Of a stretch of DNA of 60,611 nucleotides, positions 37,034 through 49,318 are shown one piece after another. A program made the position numbers and the translations under genes. The stretch comes from Lingula anatina (Eukaryota > Brachiopoda > Lingulata > Lingulida > Lingulidae). Each line of letters opens with the position of its first letter. The first letter of the stretch is position 1. The DNA is taken from assembly GCF_001039355.2 (NCBI RefSeq), contig NW_019775689.1, positions 1 through 60,611 of the forward strand. The letters are read 5' to 3'. The notes beneath the pieces were generated by a model that ran no database searches, was not told the DNA's origin, and saw only the letters and a program-made list of their open reading frames with translations.

Positions 37034-39338
37034 ATATATTTTGTAAGTAATTTATTCTCATTTTTCAAAATGACCCAATTTGACACACTAGTAGTCATCA
37101 GTAACTGCACTATATTGTTCACTGCTCTATAAATATTCATAAACAGTAATTACTGGTCAGGAGCACCTGTTCTTTGACCAGTATACTAATGGGTAGAGTG
37201 GACATTAAAATTGGAGCTAACAGCTGCCGTGGCAGTGGTCAGGAGGAGTGGACACTGTCCACCAAAGGCACTGTACTGGCCATTACTGGATTCTCTATGC
37301 TGCAGTTCATCATCTAATGGCTTATATTGGGAGAATTTTCCTTTTGAAAAGTGAACCGTCATTTGTGTTTATTTTGTCGTTGTTATTTTAAGATATTTCT
37401 GAAAAATATGAATGATTGTGAAAATTCTACTGATAGGGGGAAAATTAGGGGAAATAAAGGGGAAATTAGGGGAAGTTAACTTCATGTGTAGCAGGTGTCT
37501 TACTCATTTATAATGCAAATAAATTACTGTTTGTTTGGACCACAGTGTGAAATACTAAATGGTGATGGTAAAGAGTGAGAAATGAGTATTTTACTTTAAG
37601 CATTAATACCATGCATGTGTTACTTACATATTATTTGCACAAAAGATGTATAAATCATTAGAATAAGGATGAATTTTGCTTTTCAATTTTGTTATTTTTG
37701 CTGATTTTCCAGAACAAATTTAAGCAATAAATGGTGATCTTTTTAATACCCCATTCTTTAGCATGAACATTTTTTAGATGCTAAGTTTAACTCAGTAATA
37801 ATGTTTAAAATTTAAATGAAATAAATATGAATAAAATTTTTAAATATTTTGTTTACAGAATTCCAATATGCACAATGAAGCCATATTGACTACTCGAAAA
37901 GCAAGAAAATTAAATCTCATCTTATAATGAAAGTACTTTCTAAATTTTAAAGCATGCTTTGCAGCAATAATTCTTTTTTTTTAAAGCGGCTAAAAAAGAT
38001 TTCATCTTTGTATTTGTGTAAAGCACATCTCAGTTTCTTTATCTAATTGAAATGTTATTTTCAGCTAACAAATGATAGGCAAAGGACTGCCACTAATTAT
38101 GCAATTAACCTGTTTTTCGTGCTTGTCTGTGGTCCTAATTCTACCTCATTTGATAACTAGGCAAATCAGTCAAGAATTTTCTGAAGGAAAAAGGGGTATA
38201 CTGTTCTTGTTTCATTATCTGTGAGACCACAATATATTCTGGATCTGATGTCATTGTATGTTTGCCAGCTCTTTTTTTTTTTCATGGGCAAAATATTAGC
38301 ACCAGTAACAGGCATTGAAGATTTTCCAGAACAGAAGTAAACAAATTAAATCTACTTGGGATGTGAAAAAAAATTTCTTTTACTTAGGAAAAAATATCTT
38401 ATATCATACAGTGCTCAACAATTTAATTTAATTGTTGTGTTGAAGTCAGTAGTGCTTAAATAAATCAGTCAAAATATTTTAGAAAACAACATGTTTGTTT
38501 GAATGAGAGGGAAATATTTGTTTGTCTGCAGTATTTCAAAACACTGATTTTGTTTCTTTCAAATCAACTGAAGGTGAAGTGGAATACCTAAAATAATATG
38601 GTACACAATTAGGAGAGACTTCTGCACACATTGGCTATTTATTTATTCATTTATTTATTTATTTTAATCTATTAATTTTTTATCTATTCTTTGACCCCAT
38701 GAAGCAAAGGAACTTGCGAAGAGTAAAACCACTTTATCAAACTTTGGGCATTATGTTTTTGTAAACTTAATTTAAGAGAAAGAAAAAAAAAAGAATTTTT
38801 GCATATTCAAAAATTCAAAATATGTTCACTTTTTTATTTGCCTTTGGTTATTGACTTTTAATTATTCCATTATGTAATTATATTATACTTATAATATTCA
38901 TTTCTTGCTACCAAACTTGCTACCAACTATACAGTGAAATATATGTCACTATTTGAACAGCAAGAGAATTGTAGAAAATTGTAGATAAGATTATATAAAA
39001 TTCTTATAAATGAAACAAAGAATCTAGCAATAAAAGTTACCAGGTATCTAAAATATACATCTGTGCCTAACTGACATTGAAGGAAAACGGTGTCTTAAAG
39101 TTGTATAACATAAGGAAAACAAACAGGCGGCATGTTGAGCTGAAGTTGAGTAATATTATCCAAACCCAGACAGATTTACCCACAATCGGATATCATCAAC
39201 AGTTACTTAGACAAGCTTTAAGTAATGTTACAAAATAATACAGGGGTATTACATTGACTGCTTGTTATTGGACAGAATTGTGCAATGTCGTCTGCTCCTG
39301 TTTCTATGGTTACTCGTACAGAATGTTTGTACGCATTG

Positions 39339-39575
39339 GGACCTATGCCACAAAATCAATTTAACCTGGGTTTTGGTCTGAACTTTAACACCAAAATTTT
39401 TTATCTTTTGACCCAAGAAAAATCAGTATTACTCCAAATTAAATGAATTTTTTGTCTGCTTCATAAGAATTAAGGAAAACATGGCTTAAGTTTCAGACCA
39501 TTACTTTACTTACATGGACAACTATGGAATTATCTTATACTGAATTGTACAAAAAAATTAGCCTAAGGGAGTAAG
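39339..39575 (-). mobile_element. MITE family D copy (diverged)
   Basis: Begins GGACCTATGCCACAAAATC. Matches the complement of the 46.8 kb element along its length with many changes, including a GGTTTTGGTCTGAACTT block and a CAGACCATTACTTTACTT block. The right boundary is approximate. Confidence 0.6.
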
Positions 39576-40007
39576 ACCAGTAATTGGGCTCAAGTTCTTT
39601 GGTGAATTTTATCCCCAGAAACTGGGGAATGAGCACCATATTTTCAGTCAGTTTTATGGACTGAAAGGTGCTGCCATCTGTAGGCAGAAAATGTAACTGA
39701 AAGTCTGCCTGTATGATAGAGAATTCACATTGATGAGTCCATCATATATTTAATATTATTTGAAAAATGATCAAAACCTTGTCTTTCAGGCTCAACAACT
39801 TGTCAGACCTTTTTAGAATTGATTTCATTTTAAATCATGATGTATATCATCTAAGTGGACTAAAAAACAAACTGATGGTGACATACAGTATTTATAACAG
39901 AATCAATAAGTGCATGCTTTCTCCGTATTTCCTTAAAGAACTCTCTTAAGGTACATGGCAGTGATTTTTTCTCTCATTTACAAGTAACACTCTCTTTATG
40001 ATTTCAG

Positions 40008-40125
40008 ACATTGCGTGTTCCCTTGAGTGCCAAATATGGCTGCCCCTCACCCACGACATGGGTCCTGGCCATCAATTCTCTCATCTCGGTGCTCATAGTG
40101 GGTCTGCCTGTGGCCAGGAAGCATG
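40008..40125 (+). CDS. MON2: MON2 exon A (first seen)
   Basis: Encodes [18 protein letters not shown] and onward to [10 protein letters not shown]. The acceptor is atttcag/ACA and the donor CATG/GTGAGT. The upstream partner exon is missing. Confidence 0.92.
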
Positions 40126-43100
40126 GTGAGTCAGCAAATTTGAACAGATTTTGATAACAGTTGTGATAGTCAGGTGTTATTTTAACTATCCAGAAAAGTT
40201 AGTGCAGGATTAATTTTATCGTTCATATACAGTGAAAGATATAGTTCATCCAGTGTTAAGGCAGATAAACTGAAAGGTTAGTGAAATGAAATTAATTAAT
40301 GTGAACACCCCCCCCCCCTTAAGATTTTTTGTTTGTATATTAAAATAATTTCTTTAAATATCTTTGCCTTTTCCATCCACTTGTGAATGAAAGTTTTTTA
40401 CAGAGATGTAAGTGGATAATATAGTGCTAATTAACCTTTAAACTATCTTTATCTTGGTAAAACAAGTGCCCTATACCTTTAAAGAAACCATTTACATGAT
40501 TTTGTCAAGAGAATAAACTATTAACAAATATTCAAGTTTCCGTTGCTTAGTTTTACTGTACTTTCTCCGTCACTATTGATTTCCAAAGTCAGAAATAATC
40601 TACATGTTCACCAACAATACAGTCATTTGCATTCCTTGCATTTATAGTTTGCATAAAAATGCCATTCTTGGGTGATCATACCATTATTTAAAGAGGATGT
40701 TGCATGTCCTTGAAGTACATCTACATGTAAAAGAACAGGCTAACTGTAAATATAATAGGATAATAATAGTTTGCTGAAACAGCAGCTAAATTCCAAGTTA
40801 TTACTCTGCCTATATTTCATTGTGTCACAATATTCAGACGTCTGCCCCAGGAAGACAGTGTCTTTGTTATTGCTTAATACTTTATTTCTATGAGATGTTC
40901 AATTCATATATTTTCATTTCTTATGATTTACAAAATATGTGTGAATTAGTAATGTTGCATTTTCAGATACCGGTAGCTATTTGATTAAAAATTAAACATT
41001 TGAAAAAGCAAATATTTCAACATAGATTTGATTTAAGATAAACTGTATAAAACTGATTGCATATTGCTCTTGATTATTATAGCCAAGTGGCACTAACTTT
41101 ATAGTAAACTGGATGTTGTAATTTAAATATGATGAAAAATGTGGCAGATATGAAGGTTTATTTATTTATTTATTTATTTGCTTTTCTTCAGATGTGGCTT
41201 ACGAGGGTGTGTGGTCAGAGTTGGCTCACACACTGGAAGAATTCCTGTTCTCCAAACAGTAAGTTGAAAACTTAGGAAAGTCTTCTTGTTAGGCTGGTTT
41301 TAGACAATTACAACTTATTTCATCTGGTTGTCTTAAGATTTGTGTTTACTTTTATTTGTGACAGCTGGAAAATTAACAGGTTGCACCAGATTTTTTGATT
41401 GATTTATATGTGACAAGCACGGAATAACAGGCCCCACTGCTCCAAAGATAACAACCAAGATAGTTGATCTATATACTGTTTTGTTAATTCATTCACTTAT
41501 TTTTTCAATTTTATTTTTAATTTCTGAACAAGTTTCTCACTTTTGATTCACTCTCACTGTTTGCTCTTCTTCAGCCCTACCCCTTCCACAGCATCAGTGG
41601 AAGACTATCAGAGAGATGAGGCAATTGATTGTAGGGTAAGTGGTACATGCTCTCCCACCTGTTCTCTTGCTTGTGGACACAAGTCAAAATTGAGATTAAG
41701 AGAATAAGCTGGATACACAATGCTGTAGATTATGATGAACTGATGTATATTGATATATTACAAAAGGACAGCTAAAATGGGATTTTTTTCACAAAAATAA
41801 CACCAACATGTTTTTCTTTTGTATTCATCAATTCATCAAGTGCAAAAGGTAAATTTAATCCATTTAAATGTACATTTTTAAATGACTCGCTCACTGGGCT
41901 CAAGTCTATTTTCTAGGCCAGACCAATTAAATTTACCCTAAAAAAGATGGTTTCCTTGAACACATATCCACCAGAATGTACAGAATGTGTTTCAGTCTCA
42001 CCTAACACAATTATGTGATCTGGGATGAGATTCTGCCACATTGTGCTGGCATTTTCGTTATAGATATATCAACCAACTTCCATACATTTTAAATAAAGAT
42101 ACTGGTTGCTTTTTTAAGTTATCTGTATTTTTAAATTATGTATTTTCTACTTATTTGGTATCCTTACATTTTTTAAGTAATCATCGTTGTAGTGCTCTTT
42201 TTTTCCATATTTGGTGCCTTTGTATTTGCCAGCTTTGCTGTCTAGTATATAGATCTATTTAAATCTGTGCACAATTGCTCCAGGTTGTTCAGGTAATCCG
42301 GGATGAGATCCTGCCCTATGGCGCTGGCATGCCCAAGGAATTTGTCATCAAGATCATGCACATACTAAACCAGGGCTCCATACATGCAGCCACAACTGAT
42401 GCTTTCATAGGTACTGAAATTAACTGGGTTTCACACAGGCTGGAACTGTTGTTCCTACATGTACCTTAGGGACTTGAACGAGAAATTTTTGAAGGACTGG
42501 TAGAATATTGTGTTCAGTCAGTCCACAGGACCAGTAACAGTATTATGGGGTGGCCATTTTGAACTTACAGTAAAAGGTCCTTCTGTCCAAGAAATTTTTC
42601 ATAATTGCTGGTCTGACTGTTTTAAAAGTCTTCAGCATGCCTGGTGGGTGGGATTCACTTAAACATGATAATTTGAACCAATTGACAAAGTTTTTGTCCA
42701 GATCCTCTTCAAGTTAAAATCTTTCACAGCTTTGTAATGAATTAATAATTCCACTAATTAATTTTTTTTAATTGAAGCAAAACATTACTTCATGTTTCAT
42801 GTTTTAAGACCAAAAACGCAGTTACGAAACTGCTCTGAACTGTGTGTGTGTTTGTGTGTGTATGTATGTCTGTGTGTGTAAAACTAGCTGAAGGCCCAAG
42901 TTCTTGTAGAACTGATCATATTGTCAGTTCTGTTCAGTATTTCCCAGCATTCCCTGTATTTTTCTCCCTTCAGATACAGACTCTAGTCGTAAGTTACGTG
43001 AAGAGTTTGCCAAAGCGTGCTTCGAGACTTTACTCCAGTTCTCCTTCATCACAAATGCATACAGCACTGGCGAGGGAACGATAACGGACCTTGCCGTTTC

Positions 43101-44433
43101 TTCCATGTTACAGCGATGCCAGGGCGTCATTAAGAAGTTTGTGGAAGACGAGAGGCTGAGTGGAAAATGTCCTCTGCCAAGGTATTTACCAAGCTGACAA
43201 CTAGTGCCCCCTATGGTTCAGTTTTGAAGGCTTGGTGTGGCTTCACAGCAATGTGTTCACAGTTTCTTACCATGCAACAGCTTGGCGTGACACCAAAATG
43301 AATATTTGGTTTTCTGCGCATTTAAAAAAATAATCGTCACTTTGTTTGCTGTTGCTAAGTCAAGCTGCCACAGGGGGACTGCAAGTACATCTTAAATACC
43401 AAGGACAAAGTAAGGCTGAAATGCCTAATGAAGTGGCGCTATTGCTTAAGCAGGTTTGATTGACCATTTAAGCTGTGCCTCGATGAGGGTTGCATTTGCC
43501 AACACTGCAGTTTTCAAATCTTGTAGATCGTTGGTTTGACATGGTAATAAACATAAGGAAGAGAATAACACTTTAAGAACTTAGGGCATTCTTAGAATAT
43601 GTTCAATTTGATTGTTGGCAAAGATACTGGCAATGTTGGGTTGTCCCAATTCCTGCCCAGGGAGTGCCCCTTATACTGTACCTAAGATTTTTAGATCCAT
43701 CATTTATTGAACCTACCTGAACAAGAAGTAGCTCCCCTAGTTAACATCTACCATGTAGACACCCATATTTAGAAAATAAAATATAGCACTATAAGAGTGA
43801 ACACTTTCGTATTATTAATTTTTCATGGCAAAAAAATATATTTTCTGTTTCAGACCCCGGATGGCAGAGATGTGTTCTGTGTTGAAAGCTGTGGCAACTC
43901 TTTTGTCTTCACTCAAGAAAGCACCACAAGCAAACAGTAAGTACGGTTATGATTTCAAAATGCAGAAAATTACACATGTGGAGATTTTACCTATACTTCT
44001 CAGCTTCTTGACTGACAGTTGACAACCTTCTTGACTGACAGTTTTTCAATACCTAGAGAGAATTAATGCCAAAAGTGGTGGAGTCAGCTTTCTTGACTGA
44101 CAGTCTTTAATAACCAGAGAGACATTCCCCTTTGTTCTGTAATCTTCATGACTAAAATGCACTGTTGCACAACAAGACAGATTTTGTAAGCTAAAGACAT
44201 GTCAGATATATCTTCCACAATACAATTTTTGTTCCATTTGTTACTTTATTTGTTTTTTTAATATTAATTTTTCAGTTGACCCCAGCATCTGGAGCCAGGT
44301 GATACAGCTGTACCCACACTTAGTAGACTGCACTACTTCTGGATCCCCCCATGTCTCTAAAGCTTTGAAAGAGTCACTTCATGAATTTAAAGAACTACTA
44401 GCACCCCCTAGTGGTGTGCAAAATGGTCTCTGA
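40008..44433 (+). CDS. MON2: MON2 C-terminal part (protein MON2 homolog), 5' exons not found
   Basis: Seven exons (40008-40125, 41192-41258, 41575-41635, 42284-42410, 42974-43181, 43854-43936, 44276-44433) join in frame into 273 codons and a TGA. The product matches the end of animal MON2: [84 protein letters not shown], and a tail ending GVQNGL. MON2 is a large scaffold related to Sec7-family Arf-GEFs but lacking the Sec7 domain; with ATP9A and DOPEY it supports endosome-to-Golgi retrieval. Family members are about 1,700 residues, so roughly the first five-sixths is absent. The first exon enters in phase 0 and so cannot be spliced in frame to the phase-1 donor of the upstream bHLH-PAS exon 7. 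The gene converges on the Rho gene 5 kb away. Confidence 0.93.
41158..41180. repeat. (TTTA)n in MON2 intron before exon B
   Basis: Short tetranucleotide repeat directly upstream of the exon B acceptor, overlapping the place where the branch point and pyrimidine tract would lie. Confidence 0.85.
41192..41258 (+). CDS. MON2: MON2 exon B
   Basis: Encodes [20 protein letters not shown] followed by SK. It is preceded by a TTTA repeat and a cttttcttcag acceptor. Phase 1 in, phase 2 out. Confidence 0.92.
41575..41635 (+). CDS. MON2: MON2 exon C
   Basis: Encodes [20 protein letters not shown] and R, matching the short acidic linker before the last helical repeats of MON2. Phase 2 in, phase 0 out. 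Confidence 0.9.
42284..42410 (+). CDS. MON2: MON2 exon D
   Basis: Encodes [20 protein letters not shown] and onward through [18 protein letters not shown]. Matches the human MON2 segment with EILPYANFIPKEF. Phase 0 in, phase 1 out at ATAG/GTACTG. Confidence 0.93.
42974..43181 (+). CDS. MON2: MON2 exon E
   Basis: Encodes [20 protein letters not shown], then [15 protein letters not shown], and ends [13 protein letters not shown]. The last motif is nearly invariant in MON2. Phase 1 in, phase 2 out. Confidence 0.95.
43854..43936 (+). CDS. MON2: MON2 exon F
   Basis: Encodes [20 protein letters not shown] and then LKKAPQAN. Acceptor ctgtttcag, donor GTAAGT. Confidence 0.93.
44005..44104. repeat. 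three copies of TTCTTGACTGACAGT
   Basis: Copies start at 44005, 44028 and 44090 in the last MON2 intron; the second and third also share an AATA.C.AGAGAG follow-on. Confidence 0.75.
44276..44433 (+). CDS. MON2: MON2 last exon with stop
   Basis: Encodes [20 protein letters not shown], then [15 protein letters not shown] and [10 protein letters not shown], followed by TGA at 44431. The tail matches the VQNGES end of vertebrate MON2. The candidate polyadenylation signal nearest downstream is AATAAA at 44599. Confidence 0.94.
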
Positions 44434-44598
44434 TTGGATGTGGTAATGTCTGCTGTGGAGAAACTGATACCAGGAGAAAAATTCTTGTTAAATGTGAAGA
44501 TTTTCTATGTTCATTACGACGAGGTTTTGGGTGCTGATATAAATATGTAAATGTGCAATTTTTGTCTGGGGGCATTTTGGAAATTACTCTCAAAAATT

Positions 44599-44604
44599 AA
44601 TAAA
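44599..44604 (+). promoter_or_regulatory. candidate MON2 polyadenylation signal
   Basis: AATAAA lies 166 bases past the MON2 stop. A second AATAAA at 45641 is an alternative. The choice is inferred from position only. Confidence 0.35.
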
Positions 44605-45221
44605 AAATTAATTAATATAGTTCCTAAAAGTAATAATGAAAATGGCGATTCAAAAGTTTTGATGAGTGCGGGTTGGCTCCATGCCAAAAGAACATTTTCA
44701 TAAGTGACTGAGAAGATTAAATCTTGAACAATTAAGATATTAGAACTATAATTGAGGTATTGGAAAATTTCCATAAGTAAGGGTTTGCCCGAGTTTCAGA
44801 GTTGTTAAGGAACTGACAGAGTAGAGTGTCCAGGGGTAAAAGTTAATCTTAGTTCCCTGAAGTTCAGGATATTGCTGTACAAACTATGTGATAAATATAA
44901 AACTGGTGGCAACCCTGGGAACAGAACATTTGCTACAATAGTCACTGGATGTTTCTCCATTGTTGCTAGCTTCATAGTGGTTATCGAGGATTTCCATACA
45001 GTAGATGATGAAATTGGTTATGAAGTATTGTTGATAGTTGATTATACATGGACTAATAATTCAGTGAAAAAGACAATTTTGATTTAAAAAAAACAGAAAT
45101 GTCATTGGTTTCATTGAAAGGTTTGACATGAGATGTAGTGTAGCAATGTATGTCCTGTTGCGCATTTCTTCAGTTTTGGCAGCACTTCTTTAGTGCAGGT
45201 TTTCTAAGATTGACACAGGCT

Positions 45222-45434
45222 CTATTCCCATAGATTTTAGATCGATCTATCCCCGTGGGGAGTCTCACTAGATTACTTTCAGATAATCCGACTTACATGT
45301 AAATGTCCGTCCCGCCTACTACAAGCTGTAAGGGGATAATTAACTTTCGTGTCTGCTCGGCTGACAGCTATTTAGCGTGAACCCCCAGGGAGTTAGGTCG
45401 ATCTAAAGTAGGTCGATCTAATCTATGGAAATGG
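45222..45434. mobile_element. MITE family C copy 2 (GATCGATCTA ends)
   Basis: Opens CTATTCCCATAGATTTTAGA, followed by TCGATCTA, and closes with the inverted form ending ATCTATGGAAATGGGG. It shares interior blocks (CTTACATGTAAATGTC, CGCCTACTACAAGCTG) with the unit at 20661-20910. It lies in the 3' flank of MON2. Confidence 0.72.
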
Positions 45435-45855
45435 GGTGATAGATTATGATCTTTTAACAGGGCATTTGAGGACTCATAAAACATAATATCAATGGATGAC
45501 ATCTTTACGAAACAATGATACCTTCACAGGCTTTTTGGCAAGTCACAGAAAAGAAAATATGTTGTTAAAACTAAGACAGTAATGTTAAATGATGGCCATG
45601 TTATCTAGAAGGACACAGACATTCAGGTATTACTTTGTATAATAAAGCACTTGTTGACTTTTGCTTTTGGTCAGTGTGTTGTTTTGCAGATCTCTAGCAA
45701 AAGTCAATAATGATATAATATTCTCTGCCATGTAGTGACACACATATAAAGGTTTACATAGTATTATGTGGGGAAGGTAGGACCACTAACCTTGTACAAA
45801 AACAGGTACATTTAACTTATAGCAATCCTTAAATAGAGTATGAACAAGGAAACAT

Positions 45856-45891
<36 letters not shown>

Positions 45892-46233
45892 AGGATTCCA
45901 CACTATTTGTCCTATTTCTAATCCCAAGTAGCTCATCCCATTCGATTTAAGTTTGTTTGTTTTTTTTTTTTTACCATGTCAGGTTTTCTAGCCCACACCT
46001 ACAAGTAATGCCTAATTCATGCATGTCAGACACAGCACAGTGAGAGTTGTGATAGTATATTTTACCGGTAGAAACCCTGTTCATGATGACCTATCTGTTT
46101 ATTACCTACAAAACACTAATTACTTGGTTCATCCAGAGGTGTAAAATAAAGCCCTTTTTTTCATTTATTTATTTTTTAGTTTGAGTATCCAGAGCCCCAA
46201 ATTCTTAAACGCTTTTGGTTAACCTGTGAAAAG

Positions 46234-46283
<50 letters not shown>

Positions 46284-46816
46284 ATGTGTCACCAGGGTTC
46301 ACATTGATGAATTTGACAAAAAAAATGCATTTAGATACCTTATCTCTGCAGAGGATGGTATTTAATTTTTTATTATTATTATTAATTTATTTTGTAAATT
46401 GCACCAGACCTAAGATTTTCAATTTGCATTTTTAATTTGAGCGCAATCGAGTTTAAATTGATGTCATTCTCTAAACCTCTTCCCCTTAGATGTGACCATT
46501 AAAATTGATATACCTTGAGAGAATAAATGTACTAACTTAATTTGAAGAAATGTTATAATGCTTGTAGTAGGTCTATTTTAATTAACTGCATTTATACAAA
46601 GACGAGGAAACCTTGAAAGTTATTTTTGAATTATAACACAGAAGTATGGGAGTAAAGGGAAATCTTGTATAATGAATTGTGAACAAATGTACAGACAGTT
46701 CAGTAAGTTTTTCTTGTATATTGTCAAATGACTTGTCCCCCAGATTGTACATACGATTCTTAGTCCCTCGAGGTTTAATGTATATTCAGTAGTGCACCCT
46801 GAGTATTCAATTGTTG

Positions 46817-47067
46817 GGACCAGTTTCACAAGCAAACTTAAGCCAGAAAATTTGGTCAAGTTCAGTTCAAAATAAGCGCATAGTTCTTTAAAATAAAGTA
46901 ATCATTGGTCTAAAACACTAGAAAAATTATTTATGTTATAAATGCTGCACGATATTTCCTTTACTTGGACTAAAAAATAACTGATTCATTTTGGGACGAA
47001 GTGGAGAAAAATTTGGTTCGAAGTTTAGACCAAATTTTGGAATCAAGACATTTTGTGAAACGGGTCC
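46817..47067 (+). mobile_element. MITE family D with GGACC(A/C)GTTTCACAA ends
   Basis: The 251-bp unit has inverted ends GGACCAGTTTCACAA and GGACCCGTTTCACAA, and internal GGTCTAAA/TTTAGACC blocks. A further end-like fragment, GGGACCTGTTCCACAAAAT, occurs near 20596. The superfamily is not assigned. Confidence 0.72.
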
Positions 47068-48043
47068 TGATGGAAATATCGCAATGATATACTATGATAC
47101 TCAGGGTGGTGTACTGGGGTTGGGTAAAAAATAAACAGTGGGGTTCGTACATTTACTGGAATTTCAACTGTGAAGACATGCGAAATAAAACAGTAATGGA
47201 AAATGGCCTCTTTCGTTTTTTTTTGTTTTTTTTTTAATTTTGAAACAATTTCACAAATTATAAAAACTTGACAGGCAGTTGCCAAAGGCTTTATTTGCAA
47301 TGAATTTTCTGAGAAAAATTATGAAATTTAATGTACAATTCTTTGTAAAATCATAGAGTAGCCTCATTTTCTACATACATACGAAAGACCGACCTTGCAT
47401 AAAGACGTAAAAATTGGAATTTGTAAAAGAAAAAGTACTTTTCAAAGGGCATTGTTGGACGTGTCTTAAATTTGGGGTTTAATCATAGGGCTACAACTAG
47501 TCAAAATTTACGCAAAATGGAACTTTCTCTGCAGAAGTACTAACACAACGACATATGTAGTTACTATTAATTTATTCCTTTAATAGATTGGACAGTCAAG
47601 AAAAATCAGTTCACTATACATACTCAGCAAATACAGTTATTGCAACTTGATAGTAAAACTACAGTTACTAAAAATGTGGAATACAAAGCCATCTTTTCTC
47701 TGTAGATAGAAAATGTTTTCTTTTACTATTATAATAGCATACACAGAGAGCACATTCAACCTGTTTATATTCTTTCAGTTGAATTTCACATATACACCTT
47801 TCAATCAGACCAAAAACAATCTCCATGAAAATGTAGTTTTGCCAAATTTTCCAATGAAATAAATTTCTAAAGTCAACTTAGCACACCTAGCAGTAAACTT
47901 AACTGAGACGGTCTAAACTATCTCACTTTGAGAGATTGACAACTCACTAGCTTTGCTATCACATAACAGACAGCCAATTAATTGATTTCAAAAACATAAG
48001 GAAGAAAATTTGTTGATAACTTGCAAAGGAGAGTTAAACCCCC

Positions 48044-48214
48044 TGGGGTAGTGCCAACACACCAATTTAACCAAATGCTAAAACTGACTTAAAATGGCTC
48101 AACAAAATAGGGTTGATTTGACTTGTTTCAGTCAAAATTAGACCGTTTTGAGAAAAATAAGATGGAAAAAGCAGCGACTTGGCTGAGCAGAAAAATATTG
48201 CTAATGCTACCCCA
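48044..48214 (+). mobile_element. MITE family E copy 1 (TGGGGTAGTGC ends)
   Basis: 171 bp with inverted ends TGGGGTAGTGCCAAC and the complement of GCTAATGCTACCCCA. The body shares AACCAAATGCTAAAACTGAC and GGTTGATTTGACTTGTTT with the inverted copy at 56.6 kb. Confidence 0.78.
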
Positions 48215-49270
48215 AACCCTGTGTGGCATAGTTAGTTATCAAAACTTCCCGAAAATAGTGCAGCTTCAGACCATCTCACTAAGTATACAACGCAGTGTGT
48301 TATGAGCCACATTTCTGCCACAGTGGCTGATATTGATAATGGTTTGAAGCCGTGTCCTTCTTGTGAAGCAGAGCTCACATCCAGCTGTGCGCCATGCCAG
48401 AAAAAAATACTAAATCTATTAGAAACAGTAAGTTTAGAGTGAATGGAGCTGAAGAGTTGTAGACTACAGAGAAAATAGCTGTATTTGTCTCTTCCTGCAC
48501 TTCAGAGTTTTCATCTAAGCTAATTCTACTTCTATCGTTGCTATAATACATAGTAATTACCCCGAAGTAATTTGACCATTAATTTTCAATTATTTTTTAC
48601 AACTAAACCCTACGTTTGGCATATGGAAATAAATATAAGTAAACAATTTTCTGGAAGTGTGAAAGTTTTAATTGTTATCAAAATTACCTTTGAATACTTG
48701 ATTACTTTTGTTCAATTTAAAAAGTTCCTTTTCTCAGGCAACATTGAAGCTACAGAGATAACTCTAGAATGCCAAATTGCAATAGAAGTCAATTTTTCAC
48801 ATTTTATTCAGTAAACCAAAACCTAAACATTTCCCTTTTTTGCACTGATTGTAAAATAGCACTAAATGTTACAACTGGCTGAAAATAACATTTCAACAGT
48901 CATTTTCTTTCCTCTTAATTTTGAAAACTCAAGACAAGCCACCTGCAACACATGCATCAAGCAGAGATATCCAGCAAGCTATACAACTGATTTCTATACA
49001 CTGAAAATACAATGATGACAGCCATTGCACCTGACTGCACATATTAATATACATTTTCCTGGGAGCTGCACATAAAAGTATACATATCAACTCAACCTAG
49101 CTTTCTTTCTGTGTGTTTATGCACCATATCCAAGAGGTTACTAGAAAGGGGGATTTATAATTACTTTCATAAAAACTTCGGTAACCAAGTGAAAGAGTTA
49201 TTTGATGGGAAACCCTTATCAATTAGGAAATGTATAAATCGTGCTTTTTTAGATGGCACTTCTTGGTGTA

Positions 49271-49318
49271 GCACCATCTTCTGGTGCACTACTGGTCACC
49301 TGGCTCCCCCTGCTGGTT
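49271..49318 (-). promoter_or_regulatory. pair of CTCF-like motifs at the Rho 3' end
   Basis: Minus-strand CACCAGAAGATGGTGC (49271-49287) and AACCAGCAGGGGGAGCC (49302-49318) resemble the bilaterian CTCF core CCANNAGRKGGC. They are 310-360 bases past the stop of terminal exon 1. Binding is inferred from sequence only. Confidence 0.35.

Larger units (their letters stand above)
18304..40007. other. 21.7 kb without a recognisable exon
   Basis: Between the truncated bHLH-PAS gene and the truncated MON2 gene I see only AT-rich sequence, MITEs and simple repeats. From about 24.9 kb onward it becomes especially T- and A-rich, with a less AT-rich island at about 26.15-26.66 kb. None of the open frames shows a known motif. 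The missing PAS-B end and missing MON2 body should lie here if both genes were intact and collinear, and I could not find either. Confidence 0.6.

Noticed and set aside
38316-38340. TTTTCCAGAACAGAAG, an acceptor-like block also present near 36264, tested as an exon start
   Set aside because: The downstream frames close quickly and show no family motif; it is probably a small repeat.
18197-40125. bHLH-PAS to MON2 fusion transcript
   Set aside because: Exon 7 ends in phase 1 and MON2 exon A begins in phase 0, so joining them breaks the frame.
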